Source of the DNA: Clostridiales bacterium
GTDB taxonomy: Bacteria > Bacillota > Clostridia > Caldicoprobacterales > UBA3941
Reading direction: 5' to 3'
NCBI GenBank assembly: GCA_012518535.1
Contig: JAAYRX010000003.1
Coordinates: forward strand, 1-33,132
DNA: 33,132 nt
The notes beneath the pieces are model-generated. The model ran no database searches. It was not told where the DNA came from and saw nothing but the letters and a program-made list of their open reading frames with translations. Within the stretch, counting starts at the first letter, position 1. Each line of letters starts with the position of its first letter. Of the stretch, positions 19,261-29,513 are shown in pieces. Position numbers and translations under genes: made by a program.

Positions 19261-20015
19261 TCCATTTCCCCCATATTTGACATAATTACCGCCAAAGCAG
19301 CTATCCCGGCAGTCTCTGTTCTAAGGATTCTGGCCCCTAAAGTTACAGGAACCCATCCGTGTTTTTTTGCCAGATCAATCTCCTCATAGCTTAACCCGCC
19401 CTCAGGACCTATGATTATTCCTATTTCTGCTCTGGCTTCTCTATATATATCATTTTTATGCTTATCAAAATAGCACCTTAGACCAAGATTCACTTCCCCC
19501 TCCCAGGGTATAAGCTTAATAGGATGTAAAGCTGATGTTACAAGGTCTGAGAAGGTCATAGGGAATCCTATTTGAGGTATTATACCCCGATTGCTCTGTT
19601 TAGCGGCTTCCTGGGCTATTCTCTGCCATCTTTCTACCCTTTTATGAATCTTCCTGGCCTCAGACAGGTTCACAACAGTTCGCGATGTATTCAAAGGAAC
19701 AATGCTATGGATCCCTAGCTCCACACATTTTTGGACTATTAAGTCCATTTTGGAGCTTTTTGGTATTCCTTGATATAGGATCACTTTAGTATCCGGCTCA
19801 CCCTTTGACGGGTAACCATCATCCAGCCTGGCTATTAACCTGTCCTTTCCGGTTTCAATAATAATGGCAGGATAATCTAACCCTGCCCCGTCGCAAAGAA
19901 TAATGGAATCACCAGCCTCATATCTTAAAACCCGGAGTATATGTCCCGCATCCTCTCCGGTAATCTCTATATGTGAATCAACTATTTGGGCAGCGTCTAT
20001 AAAGTACCTACTCAT
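19257..20015 (-). CDS. rsmE: 16S rRNA (uracil1498-N3)-methyltransferase
   Basis: SPOUT motif IGIIIGPEGGLSYEEIDLAKKHGWVPVTLGARILRTETAGIAALAVI. Confidence 0.96.
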   Translation of the reverse strand: MSRYFIDAAQIVDSHIEITGEDAGHILRVLRYEAGDSIILCDGAGLDYPAIIIETGKDRLIARLDDGYPSKGEPDTKVILYQGIPKSSKMDLIVQKCVELGIHSIVPLNTSRTVVNLSEARKIHKRVERWQRIAQEAAKQSNRGIIPQIGFPMTFSDLVTSALHPIKLIPWEGEVNLGLRCYFDKHKNDIYREARAEIGIIIGPEGGLSYEEIDLAKKHGWVPVTLGARILRTETAGIAALAVIMSNMGEME

Positions 20016-20949
20016 TGCGACTCACCACCACTGCCCACTCTCCCATTGTCTTTATTTCTATGATAGTAAGCCCAGCCCTTTTAATCGCCTTTTCGACGTC
20101 ATCTATTCGATCCAGTATTATACCCGAAGCTATAAAAATACCGTCATCAGTCAAATACTCTCTTATTCCTTTAGTAATTTCTATGATTACATCTGCAATA
20201 ATATTGACAACCACAACCTCAAATTTTCCTTGCACTTTATCCATAAGATCGCCATGAACTACATCTATTTTTTCGGTCACCTTATTCCTACTGGCGTTTT
20301 CATTGGCTATTCTCACTGCATCTAAATCCAAATCTATAGCTAAGGTGCTTTTTGCACCTAATAAGATACCGGTTATGGCAAGAATACCTGTTCCGGTCCC
20401 TACATCCAATAGGGTTTTGTCAGGGGTTATCCAATCTTCCAGTGCCCTGACGCACAAAATAGTGGTTTCGTGGGTACCTGTTCCAAAGGCCATACCCGGA
20501 TCCAATTCCAGGATAACCTCCCCCTCCGATGGATTATATTCCTCCCAACTGGGTTTTACTACTAGGTGCTTGCCAATTTTCTTCGGTTTAAAATACTTTT
20601 TCCAATTATTTGCCCAATCTTCTTCCCTTACATTACTAAGTTTTAGCTCCGCTATCCCTATATCTATACCTAAATCCTGTTTAGTCAACCATTCCAGTCT
20701 GTTTCTGATAGTCTGGACATACTCGTATAATACGTCATTATCGGGTAAATAGCCCTTAATCACTACAGCTTCGTCGCTATATCCCAAATTCTCATCCACA
20801 TAGAGCCAATCAGCCTTATTGGCTTTAAACTGCTCAATATCCCGAGGGTCTTCTATTATAACGCCATTTATTCCCACGTTATTCAGGATCTCTGTGACTG
20901 CATCGATACCTTCACCGGTAGTTTTTATCGCTAATTCAATCCAATTCAT
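20008..20949 (-). CDS. prmA: Ribosomal protein L11 methyltransferase
   Basis: ELDPGMAFGTGTHETTILCVRALE, LLDVGTGTGILAI; conserved N-term MNWIELAIKTTGE begins at ATG 20949, alternative ATG at 20961. Confidence 0.95.
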   Translation of the reverse strand: MNWIELAIKTTGEGIDAVTEILNNVGINGVIIEDPRDIEQFKANKADWLYVDENLGYSDEAVVIKGYLPDNDVLYEYVQTIRNRLEWLTKQDLGIDIGIAELKLSNVREEDWANNWKKYFKPKKIGKHLVVKPSWEEYNPSEGEVILELDPGMAFGTGTHETTILCVRALEDWITPDKTLLDVGTGTGILAITGILLGAKSTLAIDLDLDAVRIANENASRNKVTEKIDVVHGDLMDKVQGKFEVVVVNIIADVIIEITKGIREYLTDDGIFIASGIILDRIDDVEKAIKRAGLTIIEIKTMGEWAVVVSRNE

Positions 20950-20999
20950 AAATATGGACATATGTCCTCATGGCCAAGGCCATGAGTTTCAGTGCCCAT
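20946..20999 (-). CDS. Putative 17-aa leader peptide upstream of and overlapping prmA
   Basis: GGGAGGAGG then ATG; MGTETHGLGHEDICPYL*; its TGA overlaps the prmA ATG at 20949 as ATGA. Confidence 0.35.
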   Translation of the reverse strand: MGTETHGLGHEDICPYL

Positions 21000-21023
21000 C
21001 CTCCTCCCTATGGATACTTACAC

Positions 21024-22160
21024 TCATACCCCAAAAACATCTTTCATCTTATCTACAAAGGACTTTCTCTCCTCGTGATATTCCTTTCCAGCAGTTTCCT
21101 TTTCGAATTGCCTTAAAAGTTGTTTTTGCTTTTCCTTAAGCCTTTTTGGCACTTCGATGTTCACCCTTACAAAGAGATCACCCCTTGTCGTTGACCTTAA
21201 GCGTTGTATCCCCTGGTTTCTAAGTCTAAATATGGTTCCTGTTTGGGTACCTTCAGGCACTTTATACTTAACCTTTCCTTCCAGGGTGGGAACCTCAATT
21301 TCTGCTCCTAAGGCAGCTTGAACAAAGGTGATTGGTATATCACAGTGAAGATCATATCCTCTCCTTGTGAAGAGAGTATGAGGTCTTACGGTTATATACA
21401 CATAGAGATCCCCGGAAGATCCGCCCCTTTCGCCCGCTTCGCCTTCCCCTCGAAGGGTAATGGCCTGGCCGTCGTCAATCCCAGCTGGTATATTCAAGCT
21501 AATCCTCTTTACTTTTCTAATTCTTTTCCTTCCATTACATTTATTACATGGTTCTTTAACAATGGTTCCTTCGCCACCACATTTGTCACATGCTCTAACA
21601 TTTACAAAGCGTCCAAAGGCTGTGTTTTGAGCATATGAAATCTCACCGGTACCATTACATTGAGGACATGTTTCGGGCTGGGTACCTTTAGCAGCCCCGC
21701 TTCCCTTGCATTCGTCGCAGTTTTCGTTCCTGGTTATCTCAATTTCCTTTGTTGTGCCAAAAGCCGCCTCTTCGAAGCTAATGGTAAGATTATATCTCAT
21801 ATCCGAGCCTCTTGTGGGTCCCGGTCTTCTGCCCCTACTGCTGCTGCCGAAACCTCCACCGCCAAAAAACATATCAAATATATCACCAAAGCCCCCACCA
21901 AATCCGCTGAAATCAAAGCCGCCAAATCCTTGACCGGTAGGTCCTTCATGTCCGAATTGATCATACTCTGCTCTGGTTTTTTGATCACTTAAAACCCCAT
22001 AAGCTTCATTTATTTCCTTAAACTTTTCTTCTGCCTGAGGATCATCTTTATTAACATCCGGATGATACTTCCTTGCAAGCCTCCTATAGGCCCGTTTTAA
22101 TTCTTCATCCGAAGCGCTTTTATCCACTCCTAAAACTTCATAATAATCTCTCTTTGCCAA
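21024..22160 (-). CDS. dnaJ: Chaperone DnaJ
   Basis: [18 protein letters not shown] region, zinc-finger [35 protein letters not shown] 22160 restores the conserved [12 protein letters not shown] start. Confidence 0.97.
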   Translation of the reverse strand: MAKRDYYEVLGVDKSASDEELKRAYRRLARKYHPDVNKDDPQAEEKFKEINEAYGVLSDQKTRAEYDQFGHEGPTGQGFGGFDFSGFGGGFGDIFDMFFGGGGFGSSSRGRRPGPTRGSDMRYNLTISFEEAAFGTTKEIEITRNENCDECKGSGAAKGTQPETCPQCNGTGEISYAQNTAFGRFVNVRACDKCGGEGTIVKEPCNKCNGRKRIRKVKRISLNIPAGIDDGQAITLRGEGEAGERGGSSGDLYVYITVRPHTLFTRRGYDLHCDIPITFVQAALGAEIEVPTLEGKVKYKVPEGTQTGTIFRLRNQGIQRLRSTTRGDLFVRVNIEVPKRLKEKQKQLLRQFEKETAGKEYHEERKSFVDKMKDVFGV

Positions 22161-22203
22161 GTCCCTCATCACCTTGCTTTATCCCTCAGATTCTATTTCT
22201 CTC

Positions 22204-22236
22204 AAAAAGCCAAAGCCTTTATGGCTTTGGCTTTTT
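22204..22236 (-). terminator. Hairpin with T-run between dnaK and dnaJ (terminator/attenuator)
   Basis: Perfect 14-bp stem AAAAAGCCAAAGCC (22204-22217) / GGCTTTGGCTTTTT (22223-22236), 5-nt loop. Confidence 0.75.
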
Positions 22237-22257
22237 CAAATTATTATACCTTATTAT

Positions 22258-24084
22258 TTATTCGTCGTCCACCACTTCATAATCTGCATCTACAACATTG
22301 TCATCATGATGACCACCGGTTTGGTTTTGCTGTTCCGCTCCTGCTTGTTGACCCTGCTTCTGATATATCTTCCCAAATATCTCCTGGGAAACTTGGGCTA
22401 ATTGCTCTGATGCGGATCTAATTTCTTCTGTATTGCCGGTCTCTAAAGCCTTCTTGACAGCATCTATCTCGCTCTGAAGGGTATCCTTGTCGCCGGAATC
22501 AATATTGCTTTCCAAATCTTTGATTGTCTTTTCAGTGGTGTAAACCAAGGAGTCTGCATTATTTCTTACCTCTATTTCTTCCCTGCGCTTTCTATCCTCT
22601 TCAGCGTACCTTTCGGCTTCATTCACTGCTCTATCAATTTCATCATCGGACAGATTGGTAGATGCCGTTATTGTAACCTTTTGTTCTTTACCTGTTCCCA
22701 TATCCTTAGCAGATACATTTACGATACCATTGGCATCAATATCAAAGGTTACTTCGATCTGTGGTATGCCCCTGGGTGCCGGTGGAATACCATCAAGTAT
22801 GAACCTACCCAAGGTTTTATTGTCTGCCGCCATTTCCCGTTCTCCCTGCAGAACATGAATTTCTACGCTGGTCTGCCCGTCTGCTGCGGTAGAGAATATT
22901 TGGCTTTTCCGAGTTGGTATGGTGGTATTCCTTTCAATCAACCTGGTCGTAACCCCTCCAAGAGTCTCAATTCCCAGGGACAATGGTGTAACATCCAGTA
23001 AGAGGACATCCTTTACTTCACCGCCCAAGACTCCGGCCTGAATAGCAGCCCCTATAGCTACGCATTCGTCGGGATTTACCCCCTTGTGGGGTTCCTTGCC
23101 AATTTCCCTTTTTACAGCTTCTTGAACAGCAGGAATCCTTATAGATCCCCCTACCAATATTACCCTGTCTATCTCATTAGCGGTTAGACCGGCATCCTTA
23201 ATGGCATCCCTGAGGGGAACTAGAGTCTTCTCTACCAAATCAGCAGTCATCTCTTCGAATTTGGCTCTTGTTAGGGTTATATCCAAATGCTTTGGACCCG
23301 ATGCATCTGCTGTAATAAAGGGTAAATTTATATTGGTTGTCAGAACACTGGATAGTTCCATCTTGGCCTTTTCAGCTGCCTCTTTGAGTCGCTGTAAAGC
23401 CATCTTATCCATTCTAAGGTCGATACCTTCGGATTTTTTAAATTCATCGGCCAGATGATCAATAATCCGTTGATCAAAATCATCACCGCCCAGACGATTA
23501 TTTCCCCTGGTTGCCAGCACTTCAAATACACCATCGCCTATTTCCATAATGGATACGTCAAAGGTACCCCCACCAAGGTCATAGACCAAAATCTTTTGGT
23601 TATCCTCCTTGTCCAAGCCATATGCCAGAGCAGCTGCGGTGGGTTCATTTATTATCCTAAGTACGTCCAATCCAGCTATTACCCCTGCGTCCTTTGTAGC
23701 CTGACGTTGGCTATCACTAAAATATGCAGGCACCGTAATAACAGCCTGGGTTACTTTTTCACCCAGATAACTCTCGGCGTCCTGTTTAAGTTTGGTCAAT
23801 ACCATTGCCGAAATCTCTTGAGGACTATAATTCTTATCCTCTATCCTGACCCTACGATCACTACCCATGTCCCTCTTTATGGACATTATGGTATGATCAG
23901 GATTTGTTATTGCCTGTCTCTTGGCTACCTGCCCTATAAGCCTTTCTCCTGTTTTTGAAAAGGCTACGACAGACGGTGTGGTTCTACTCCCTTCTGCGCT
24001 AGGGATTACTACGGGTTCACCACCCTCCATAACTGCTACGCATGAATTTGTTGTACCTAAATCAATTCCTATTATCTTCCCCAT
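22258..24084 (-). CDS. dnaK: Molecular chaperone DnaK (Hsp70)
   Basis: [66 protein letters not shown]-term [19 protein letters not shown] upstream. Confidence 0.99.
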   Translation of the reverse strand: MGKIIGIDLGTTNSCVAVMEGGEPVVIPSAEGSRTTPSVVAFSKTGERLIGQVAKRQAITNPDHTIMSIKRDMGSDRRVRIEDKNYSPQEISAMVLTKLKQDAESYLGEKVTQAVITVPAYFSDSQRQATKDAGVIAGLDVLRIINEPTAAALAYGLDKEDNQKILVYDLGGGTFDVSIMEIGDGVFEVLATRGNNRLGGDDFDQRIIDHLADEFKKSEGIDLRMDKMALQRLKEAAEKAKMELSSVLTTNINLPFITADASGPKHLDITLTRAKFEEMTADLVEKTLVPLRDAIKDAGLTANEIDRVILVGGSIRIPAVQEAVKREIGKEPHKGVNPDECVAIGAAIQAGVLGGEVKDVLLLDVTPLSLGIETLGGVTTRLIERNTTIPTRKSQIFSTAADGQTSVEIHVLQGEREMAADNKTLGRFILDGIPPAPRGIPQIEVTFDIDANGIVNVSAKDMGTGKEQKVTITASTNLSDDEIDRAVNEAERYAEEDRKRREEIEVRNNADSLVYTTEKTIKDLESNIDSGDKDTLQSEIDAVKKALETGNTEEIRSASEQLAQVSQEIFGKIYQKQGQQAGAEQQNQTGGHHDDNVVDADYEVVDDE

Positions 24085-24334
24085 TATTTATTTCCTCCTA
24101 ATAATCCGGCTTCCCCTAAAGGCCCCTTATATCTATCATCCGTTACAATGCCCATGTGTAAAAGACTATATTGTAACGAAATTTGGATCCGGGTCCAGTA
24201 TGTTTTGTCCTCTAGTGGATGCCCAAAGTTGTTGGATAATGCTAAAATGTAAATATATGGTTCATACCAATATTCGCTATAGTAAGATTAATCATCTGCT
24301 ACATAGACCACTCATGTCAGGTAGTGACCCACAG

Positions 24335-24928
24335 CTAAATCGCTACCTTAACCATGCTGTATCTTATTACCTTGTCTTTACTCTTATAACCCTTTAAAAG
24401 AACTTCCACCACTTTGTTCCTTTGGTCCTCATTTTCTGCTTCTACCTGCATGACAGCGTCGTGGTATGTAGGGTCGAAAGGCTGATCCAGAGCCTCGATT
24501 TCCTCGATACCCAACTTGCCCAGTATATCTAAAAATTGCTTGGTAACCATCTCCATACCCTTGTATATGGCTTGTGCCTGTGTAGATTCGTTATCCACCG
24601 AGGTTTCAAGTCCCCTTTGTAAGTTATCTAACACTGGCAAAAAACGTTCTACTGTTTCACATACAGTATTCTGATATGTTTTGGAAGCTTCGGCCTCATT
24701 TCGTTTTCTAAAATTATCAAACTCCGCTTGCAGTCGCTGTGCCATAGAAAGATACAAGTCCCTCTCTTCCCGAACTTTTTGTAATTCTTCCTCCAAAGCA
24801 GACAGCTCTTGATTCACGTTCGTACAGTCCCCTTCCTCATCCGAGGTTGTTTCAGCAGTATCGACATCTTCATAACAGTCTGTCCCTTGAATATCGTTTA
24901 CCAACTTTTCTTTCTTATCTTTCCCCAT
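24335..24928 (-). CDS. grpE: Nucleotide exchange factor GrpE
   Basis: AQRLQAEFDNFRKRNEAEA; FDPTYHDAVMQVE; GYKSKDKVIRYSMVKVAI. Confidence 0.97.
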   Translation of the reverse strand: MGKDKKEKLVNDIQGTDCYEDVDTAETTSDEEGDCTNVNQELSALEEELQKVREERDLYLSMAQRLQAEFDNFRKRNEAEASKTYQNTVCETVERFLPVLDNLQRGLETSVDNESTQAQAIYKGMEMVTKQFLDILGKLGIEEIEALDQPFDPTYHDAVMQVEAENEDQRNKVVEVLLKGYKSKDKVIRYSMVKVAI

Positions 24929-25064
24929 ATAATCTTCTCCATTTCTACACCTTGTTCAATTAAGTTGGCATGTTAAGGGAATATCCCCCCTATCGTATCC
25001 AAAAATCAAGTTTGGCTCCAGAGAGGTTTTTCTCCATCTAAAAACATGCCATTTATATATGCTA

Positions 25065-26099
25065 TTAACTTTTAAATAGTCGGGTTAGGTAATTGCTGAG
25101 AGTCTTACCCATGAAATCCATAACGGATATAGTCTTGGAATACTCCATTCGGGTAGGGCCAATAATGCCCATAGTCCCCATAGTCTTACCATTTATATTG
25201 TAGGTAGCGGTAATTATACTAAAATCTCGGAGCTCCTCGCATTGATTCTCTTCCCCAATGGTTACGGATACACCCTTGTCGTGAGATCTAGCCAGAAGCT
25301 TATATAGAAGCTCCTTTTGCTCCATTAGGTTTAAAAATTCTTTGGCTTTAAGGATATCTTGGTACTCCGGGTAGTTAAATATATTGGTTGTTCCACCTAG
25401 GTATACTTCACTTATGTCTCCTATATCAATACTTTCAGTAATAGCATCAACCAGGGAATTGAAAAACTCCCTATTCTGTATCATCTCATCCCGCATCTCT
25501 ATAAGTGGGTCTAGACTGATCTCCCCAAGATTTTTGTCTCTATATAGATAATTTAATATATTTGATATCCTGGTTAGATAATCTACCCCAACGCCTTGGG
25601 GTATGGGAATCATTGCATCTCTGACAATTCCTGTGTTGGTTACTACCATTAGCAAAGCAAAACGGTTGTCTATAGGCACCAATTGTATATGCTTAACTAA
25701 TACACTGCTCAATTTAGGACCCAGTACAACGGCAGTATAATTAGTAATATCCGATAGAATTTTCGATGTTTGGAAAATGACCTGTTCAATATGCCTTGTC
25801 TTTTTATCGTATATATCCTTGATATAATTCGCTTCGTTTATACTCAATCTTTCGGCTTTTATCAGGCGATCTACGTATAACCTATATCCCCTATCCGACG
25901 GAATTCGCCCAGCAGAAGTATGAGGCTGTTCCAGATATCCCATCTCTTCCAAATCGGCCATTTCATTTCTAATTGTGGCCGGGCTAATGCCTATCCCGTA
26001 TTTTTTGGCAATTGTCCTGGAGCCCACCGGTTCCCCTGTTGTAATATAATCCTCAATAATGGCCTGCAATATTTGCAGTTTCCTTTCACCTAACTCCAC
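25065..26099 (-). CDS. hrcA: Heat-inducible transcription repressor HrcA
   Basis: ELGERKLQILQAIIEDYITTGEPVGSRTIAKKYGIGISPATIRNEMADLEEMGYLEQPHTSAGRIPSDRGYRLYVD; GTG 26099 preceded by GGGGGTGAT (ORF track start at 26114 overlaps this SD). Confidence 0.97.
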   Translation of the reverse strand: MELGERKLQILQAIIEDYITTGEPVGSRTIAKKYGIGISPATIRNEMADLEEMGYLEQPHTSAGRIPSDRGYRLYVDRLIKAERLSINEANYIKDIYDKKTRHIEQVIFQTSKILSDITNYTAVVLGPKLSSVLVKHIQLVPIDNRFALLMVVTNTGIVRDAMIPIPQGVGVDYLTRISNILNYLYRDKNLGEISLDPLIEMRDEMIQNREFFNSLVDAITESIDIGDISEVYLGGTTNIFNYPEYQDILKAKEFLNLMEQKELLYKLLARSHDKGVSVTIGEENQCEELRDFSIITATYNINGKTMGTMGIIGPTRMEYSKTISVMDFMGKTLSNYLTRLFKS

Positions 26100-26117
26100 A
26101 GATATCACCCCCATCTG

Positions 26118-26144
26118 TTAGCACTCTCTCTTAATGAGTGCTAA
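26118..26144 (-). promoter_or_regulatory. CIRCE element (HrcA operator)
   Basis: TTAGCACTC-N9-GAGTGCTAA, perfect CIRCE match, immediately upstream of hrcA. Confidence 0.98.
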
Positions 26145-26154
26145 TTCTTATCTT

Positions 26155-26183
26155 AAATTATCATTTCATAAAGACTTTGTCAA
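26155..26183 (-). promoter_or_regulatory. Sigma-A promoter of the hrcA operon
   Basis: TTGACA (26178-26183) - 17 nt - TAATTT (26155-26160) on the minus strand, just upstream of CIRCE. Confidence 0.7.
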
Positions 26184-26198
26184 TAGGTTTTATCAATA

Positions 26199-27341
26199 TT
26201 ATTCCATAAAGTGAAGTAGAACACTGTTTTGCAAATCCATACCCTTAGTAGTCAGATAAATACTCGTATCGGCCTCGATTAGCATTCCCTTTTCTTTGAG
26301 GTTCTCTATGATATCTCCGTAATAGTATTCTAAACCATGCCCAAAACGTTCTTTAAACATTTCCTTTGAAACCCCACTATTCAAACGTAACCCCATCATA
26401 ACGGTTTCAAATCGCTGGGTTGGGAGGGATATCTCTTCAGATTGTTCTATCCCATTGCCATATTTACTTATTCTGTCTATATATTTACATATATTCGCAT
26501 AATTTGACCATCGATTTCCATGTAAATAAGAATGAGCCCCGCTGCCTAGACCAATATACTCATTATTTTGCCAATATAATAGGTTATGCTTGCATTCCTT
26601 GCCAGGCTTTGCAAAATTGGATATCTCATAGTGATTATAACCCTGAGACTTCAGAAAATGAACTCCTGTGTGATACATCTCCCTCTCCATATCTTCAGGA
26701 GGGCTTTGTAAATCTCCCTGGTCAACCAGTTCATACAATGGCGTGCCTTCCTCAAGGATTAGGGCATAAGCAGAAATATGTTCAACCCCCATTTTCACAG
26801 CTTTATCCAGTGATTCAATCCACTCATCTACACTTTGGTTGGGCAGGCCAAACATCAGGTCGAGATTTATGTTGCCAAAACCCGCCCTCCTGGCCCAATC
26901 CACTCCCCGTTCTACATCCACTACACTGTGAATTCTACCCAGAGTCTTAAGGTGTTTATCCTGACCAGCCTGCATTCCAATACTAATCCTGTTTATTCCA
27001 GCTTCTCTTAATACCTTTAGCTTCTGGGGATTTAATGTTTCTGGGTTTGCCTCCGTTGTGATCTCCGCTTCATCGCAAATCAGGTAGCTTTGCTTAAAAT
27101 AATCCAGCAGCTGCACAAGTTCCTTCTCATGGTAAAGGGTGGGAGTTCCCCCACCCAAAAATATAGTCTTTATCCGTCTACCGGCTATCTTGCACTTTAC
27201 CTGATCTGCCTCAACTTTCAGAGCCTTTAGATATTCATCCATCAAATGACCCTTTTGGGCATAAGATGGAAAGTCACAATACAAGCATTTTCTTAAACAG
27301 AAAGGTATATGGACATATAGACCTATAGTACCCGATTTCAT
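26199..27341 (-). CDS. hemW: Radical SAM heme chaperone HemW
   Basis: GLYVHIPFCLRKCLYCDFPSY (CxxxCxxC), FLGGGTPTLY; between lepA and hrcA. Confidence 0.95.
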   Translation of the reverse strand: MKSGTIGLYVHIPFCLRKCLYCDFPSYAQKGHLMDEYLKALKVEADQVKCKIAGRRIKTIFLGGGTPTLYHEKELVQLLDYFKQSYLICDEAEITTEANPETLNPQKLKVLREAGINRISIGMQAGQDKHLKTLGRIHSVVDVERGVDWARRAGFGNINLDLMFGLPNQSVDEWIESLDKAVKMGVEHISAYALILEEGTPLYELVDQGDLQSPPEDMEREMYHTGVHFLKSQGYNHYEISNFAKPGKECKHNLLYWQNNEYIGLGSGAHSYLHGNRWSNYANICKYIDRISKYGNGIEQSEEISLPTQRFETVMMGLRLNSGVSKEMFKERFGHGLEYYYGDIIENLKEKGMLIEADTSIYLTTKGMDLQNSVLLHFME

Positions 27342-27358
27342 GCAGAATACCCCCATAC

Positions 27359-29164
27359 CTAATCGAACTTTAGCACCGACATAAATGCCTCCTGTGGCAC
27401 CTCGACGGATCCCACCTGTCGCATTCGCTTTTTACCTTCCTTTTGCTTTTCCAAGAGCTTTCTTTTTCGGGAGATATCACCGCCATAGCATTTAGCCAAT
27501 ACGTCTTTCCTCAATGCCTTTATGGTTTCCCGGGCAATGATCTTGTTGCCTATAGCCGCTTGAATCGGTATTTCAAACATCTGTCTGGGAATAAGCTCTT
27601 TTAGTTTTTCTGCTATTCCTCTACCTCTGGTATAGGCCTTATCTTTATGGACTATTAGGGATAAGGCGTCTACAACCTCACCATTTAAGAGAATATCTAA
27701 CTTAACAAGATCCGATTGCTGGTATCCTATTAGCTCATAATCAAAAGAGGCATAACCCCTGGTTCTGGACTTTAAGGCATCGAAGAAATCATAGATGATT
27801 TCATTTAGAGGAAGCTCATAGGTAATGAGTACCCGTGTTTCTTCCATATATTCCATATCCTTATATGTTCCCCGTCTTTCCTGGCATAGTTCCATAATCG
27901 CACCTACATATTCAGTCGGTGCCATTATCTGAGCATTTACTACGGGTTCTTCCATATAGTCGATTTCAGCTGGATCAGGTAGGTTGGTAGGATTTGAAAT
28001 GTCCAGTTCAATACCATCGTCCATGACCACTTTATATATAACACTGGGCGCTGTGGTGACCAGATCAAGATCATATTCCCTCTCCAGCCGCTCTTGAACA
28101 ATATCCATGTGAAGGAGTCCCAGAAATCCACAACGAAAACCAAAGCCCAAAGCCACTGAGGTTTCAGCCTCAAAGGATAATGAAGCATCGTTTATCTGGA
28201 GTTTATGGAGGGCTTCCCGCAATTCCTCATACTTGGCTCCATCGGCAGGGTAAACACCGCAATATACCATAGGATTTACCTTCCTATATCCCGGTAATGG
28301 GTCCTTAGCTGGATTGTCTGCATGAGTTATGGTATCGCCCACCCTGGTATCCCTGACATTTTTTATGCTGGCCGCTACATACCCCACCTCTCCTGCTTTT
28401 AGCTCCGGGACCGACGTAAGGAATGGCTTAAATACTCCTACATCCGTTACTTCAAATTCTTTACCCGTAGCCATCATCTTTATCTTGTCCCCGACCTTGA
28501 GTTTACCTTCTTTGATTCTTATATAAGCGATAACTCCCTTGTAGTTATCGTAAAATGAATCAAATATTAGAGCCTTGAGGGGTACATCTTCATCTCCTGC
28601 CGGAGCTGGAATTGAGCTTATAATCTTTTCAACAACCGCTTCTATACCAATACCGTTCTTGGCCGAGATCAAAGGTGCATCTTCAGCAACCAGACCTATG
28701 ACATCCTCTATCTCCTTCTTGACCCAATCGGGTCTGGCGCTAGGTAGATCAATCTTATTTATAACCGGTACAATCTCCAAATCGTGCTCCAAGGCTAAAT
28801 ATACATTTGCCAAGGTCTGTGCCTCGATACCCTGGGAGGCGTCTACCACCAATATAGCACCCTCACAGGCTGCCAAGCTTCTCGATACCTCATAGGCAAA
28901 ATCCACATGCCCAGGTGTATCTATTAAGTTTAGTATATACTCTTCTCCATCCTTATCCTTGTAGGTTAATCGAACAGCCTTGGACTTTATGGTTATACCC
29001 CGCTCCCTCTCAAGATCCATATCATCCAGAACCTGTTTTTCCATATCCCTTTCAGTTAATACCCCGGCTATTTCCAGTATCCTGTCTGCCAGGGTAGATT
29101 TTCCGTGATCGATATGGGCAATAATACAAAAATTCCTTATCTTATCTTGTCTAGCATCGGACAT
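27359..29164 (-). CDS. lepA: Elongation factor 4 (LepA)
   Basis: [65 protein letters not shown]-term [21 protein letters not shown]. Confidence 0.99.
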   Translation of the reverse strand: MSDARQDKIRNFCIIAHIDHGKSTLADRILEIAGVLTERDMEKQVLDDMDLERERGITIKSKAVRLTYKDKDGEEYILNLIDTPGHVDFAYEVSRSLAACEGAILVVDASQGIEAQTLANVYLALEHDLEIVPVINKIDLPSARPDWVKKEIEDVIGLVAEDAPLISAKNGIGIEAVVEKIISSIPAPAGDEDVPLKALIFDSFYDNYKGVIAYIRIKEGKLKVGDKIKMMATGKEFEVTDVGVFKPFLTSVPELKAGEVGYVAASIKNVRDTRVGDTITHADNPAKDPLPGYRKVNPMVYCGVYPADGAKYEELREALHKLQINDASLSFEAETSVALGFGFRCGFLGLLHMDIVQERLEREYDLDLVTTAPSVIYKVVMDDGIELDISNPTNLPDPAEIDYMEEPVVNAQIMAPTEYVGAIMELCQERRGTYKDMEYMEETRVLITYELPLNEIIYDFFDALKSRTRGYASFDYELIGYQQSDLVKLDILLNGEVVDALSLIVHKDKAYTRGRGIAEKLKELIPRQMFEIPIQAAIGNKIIARETIKALRKDVLAKCYGGDISRKRKLLEKQKEGKKRMRQVGSVEVPQEAFMSVLKFD

Positions 29165-29513
29165 GCTTATTGTTTCCCCCTTAAAAATCGTAGCATAAAA
29201 TTTATTTGTTTTATATTAAATCACAGCTGTTGAACCAGTAAAAAGCTTAATATATTCAGTGTGATAATGAACTATATGAATGAAATTGGTTTTGCTCACC
29301 GCAAAAACCATCATCCATATAATAATCAATAAACCACAAAAAAGCAACTGATTTATAGCCCTGCAGACCTTTGCACCTTATTTTTGGAAATATAGAAGGT
29401 CAATAACCTCACCAGTCCTATACCCGATATCCGACTTTTCAGGTAAATCCGGGTACAACCTTGTTCTGGATGATTTTCTAAATATGATGGACTTTACTTC
29501 TAAAATAGCTATA

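Noticed and set aside
20303-20752. 149-aa plus-strand ORF opposite prmA
   Set aside because: Fully antisense to conserved prmA; Ser/Pro/Ile-rich low-information translation typical of shadow ORFs
23201-24397. Plus-strand ORFs (23201..23458, 23455..23958, 23921..24397) opposite dnaK
   Set aside because: Antisense ORFs opposite dnaK are a well-known composition artefact; no SD, and the dnaK sense frame is intact and highly conserved
26420-26950. 176-aa plus-strand ORF opposite hemW
   Set aside because: Antisense to an intact radical SAM gene; no recognisable domain or upstream SD
27940-28188. 82-aa minus-strand ORF nested in lepA
   Set aside because: Alternative frame inside highly conserved lepA; no evidence of expression
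29295-29316. Hairpin GGTTTTGC-TCACC-GCAAAAACC as a terminator for gpr
   Set aside because: One-base bulge, weak stem, no T-run on the minus strand; insufficient for a terminator call
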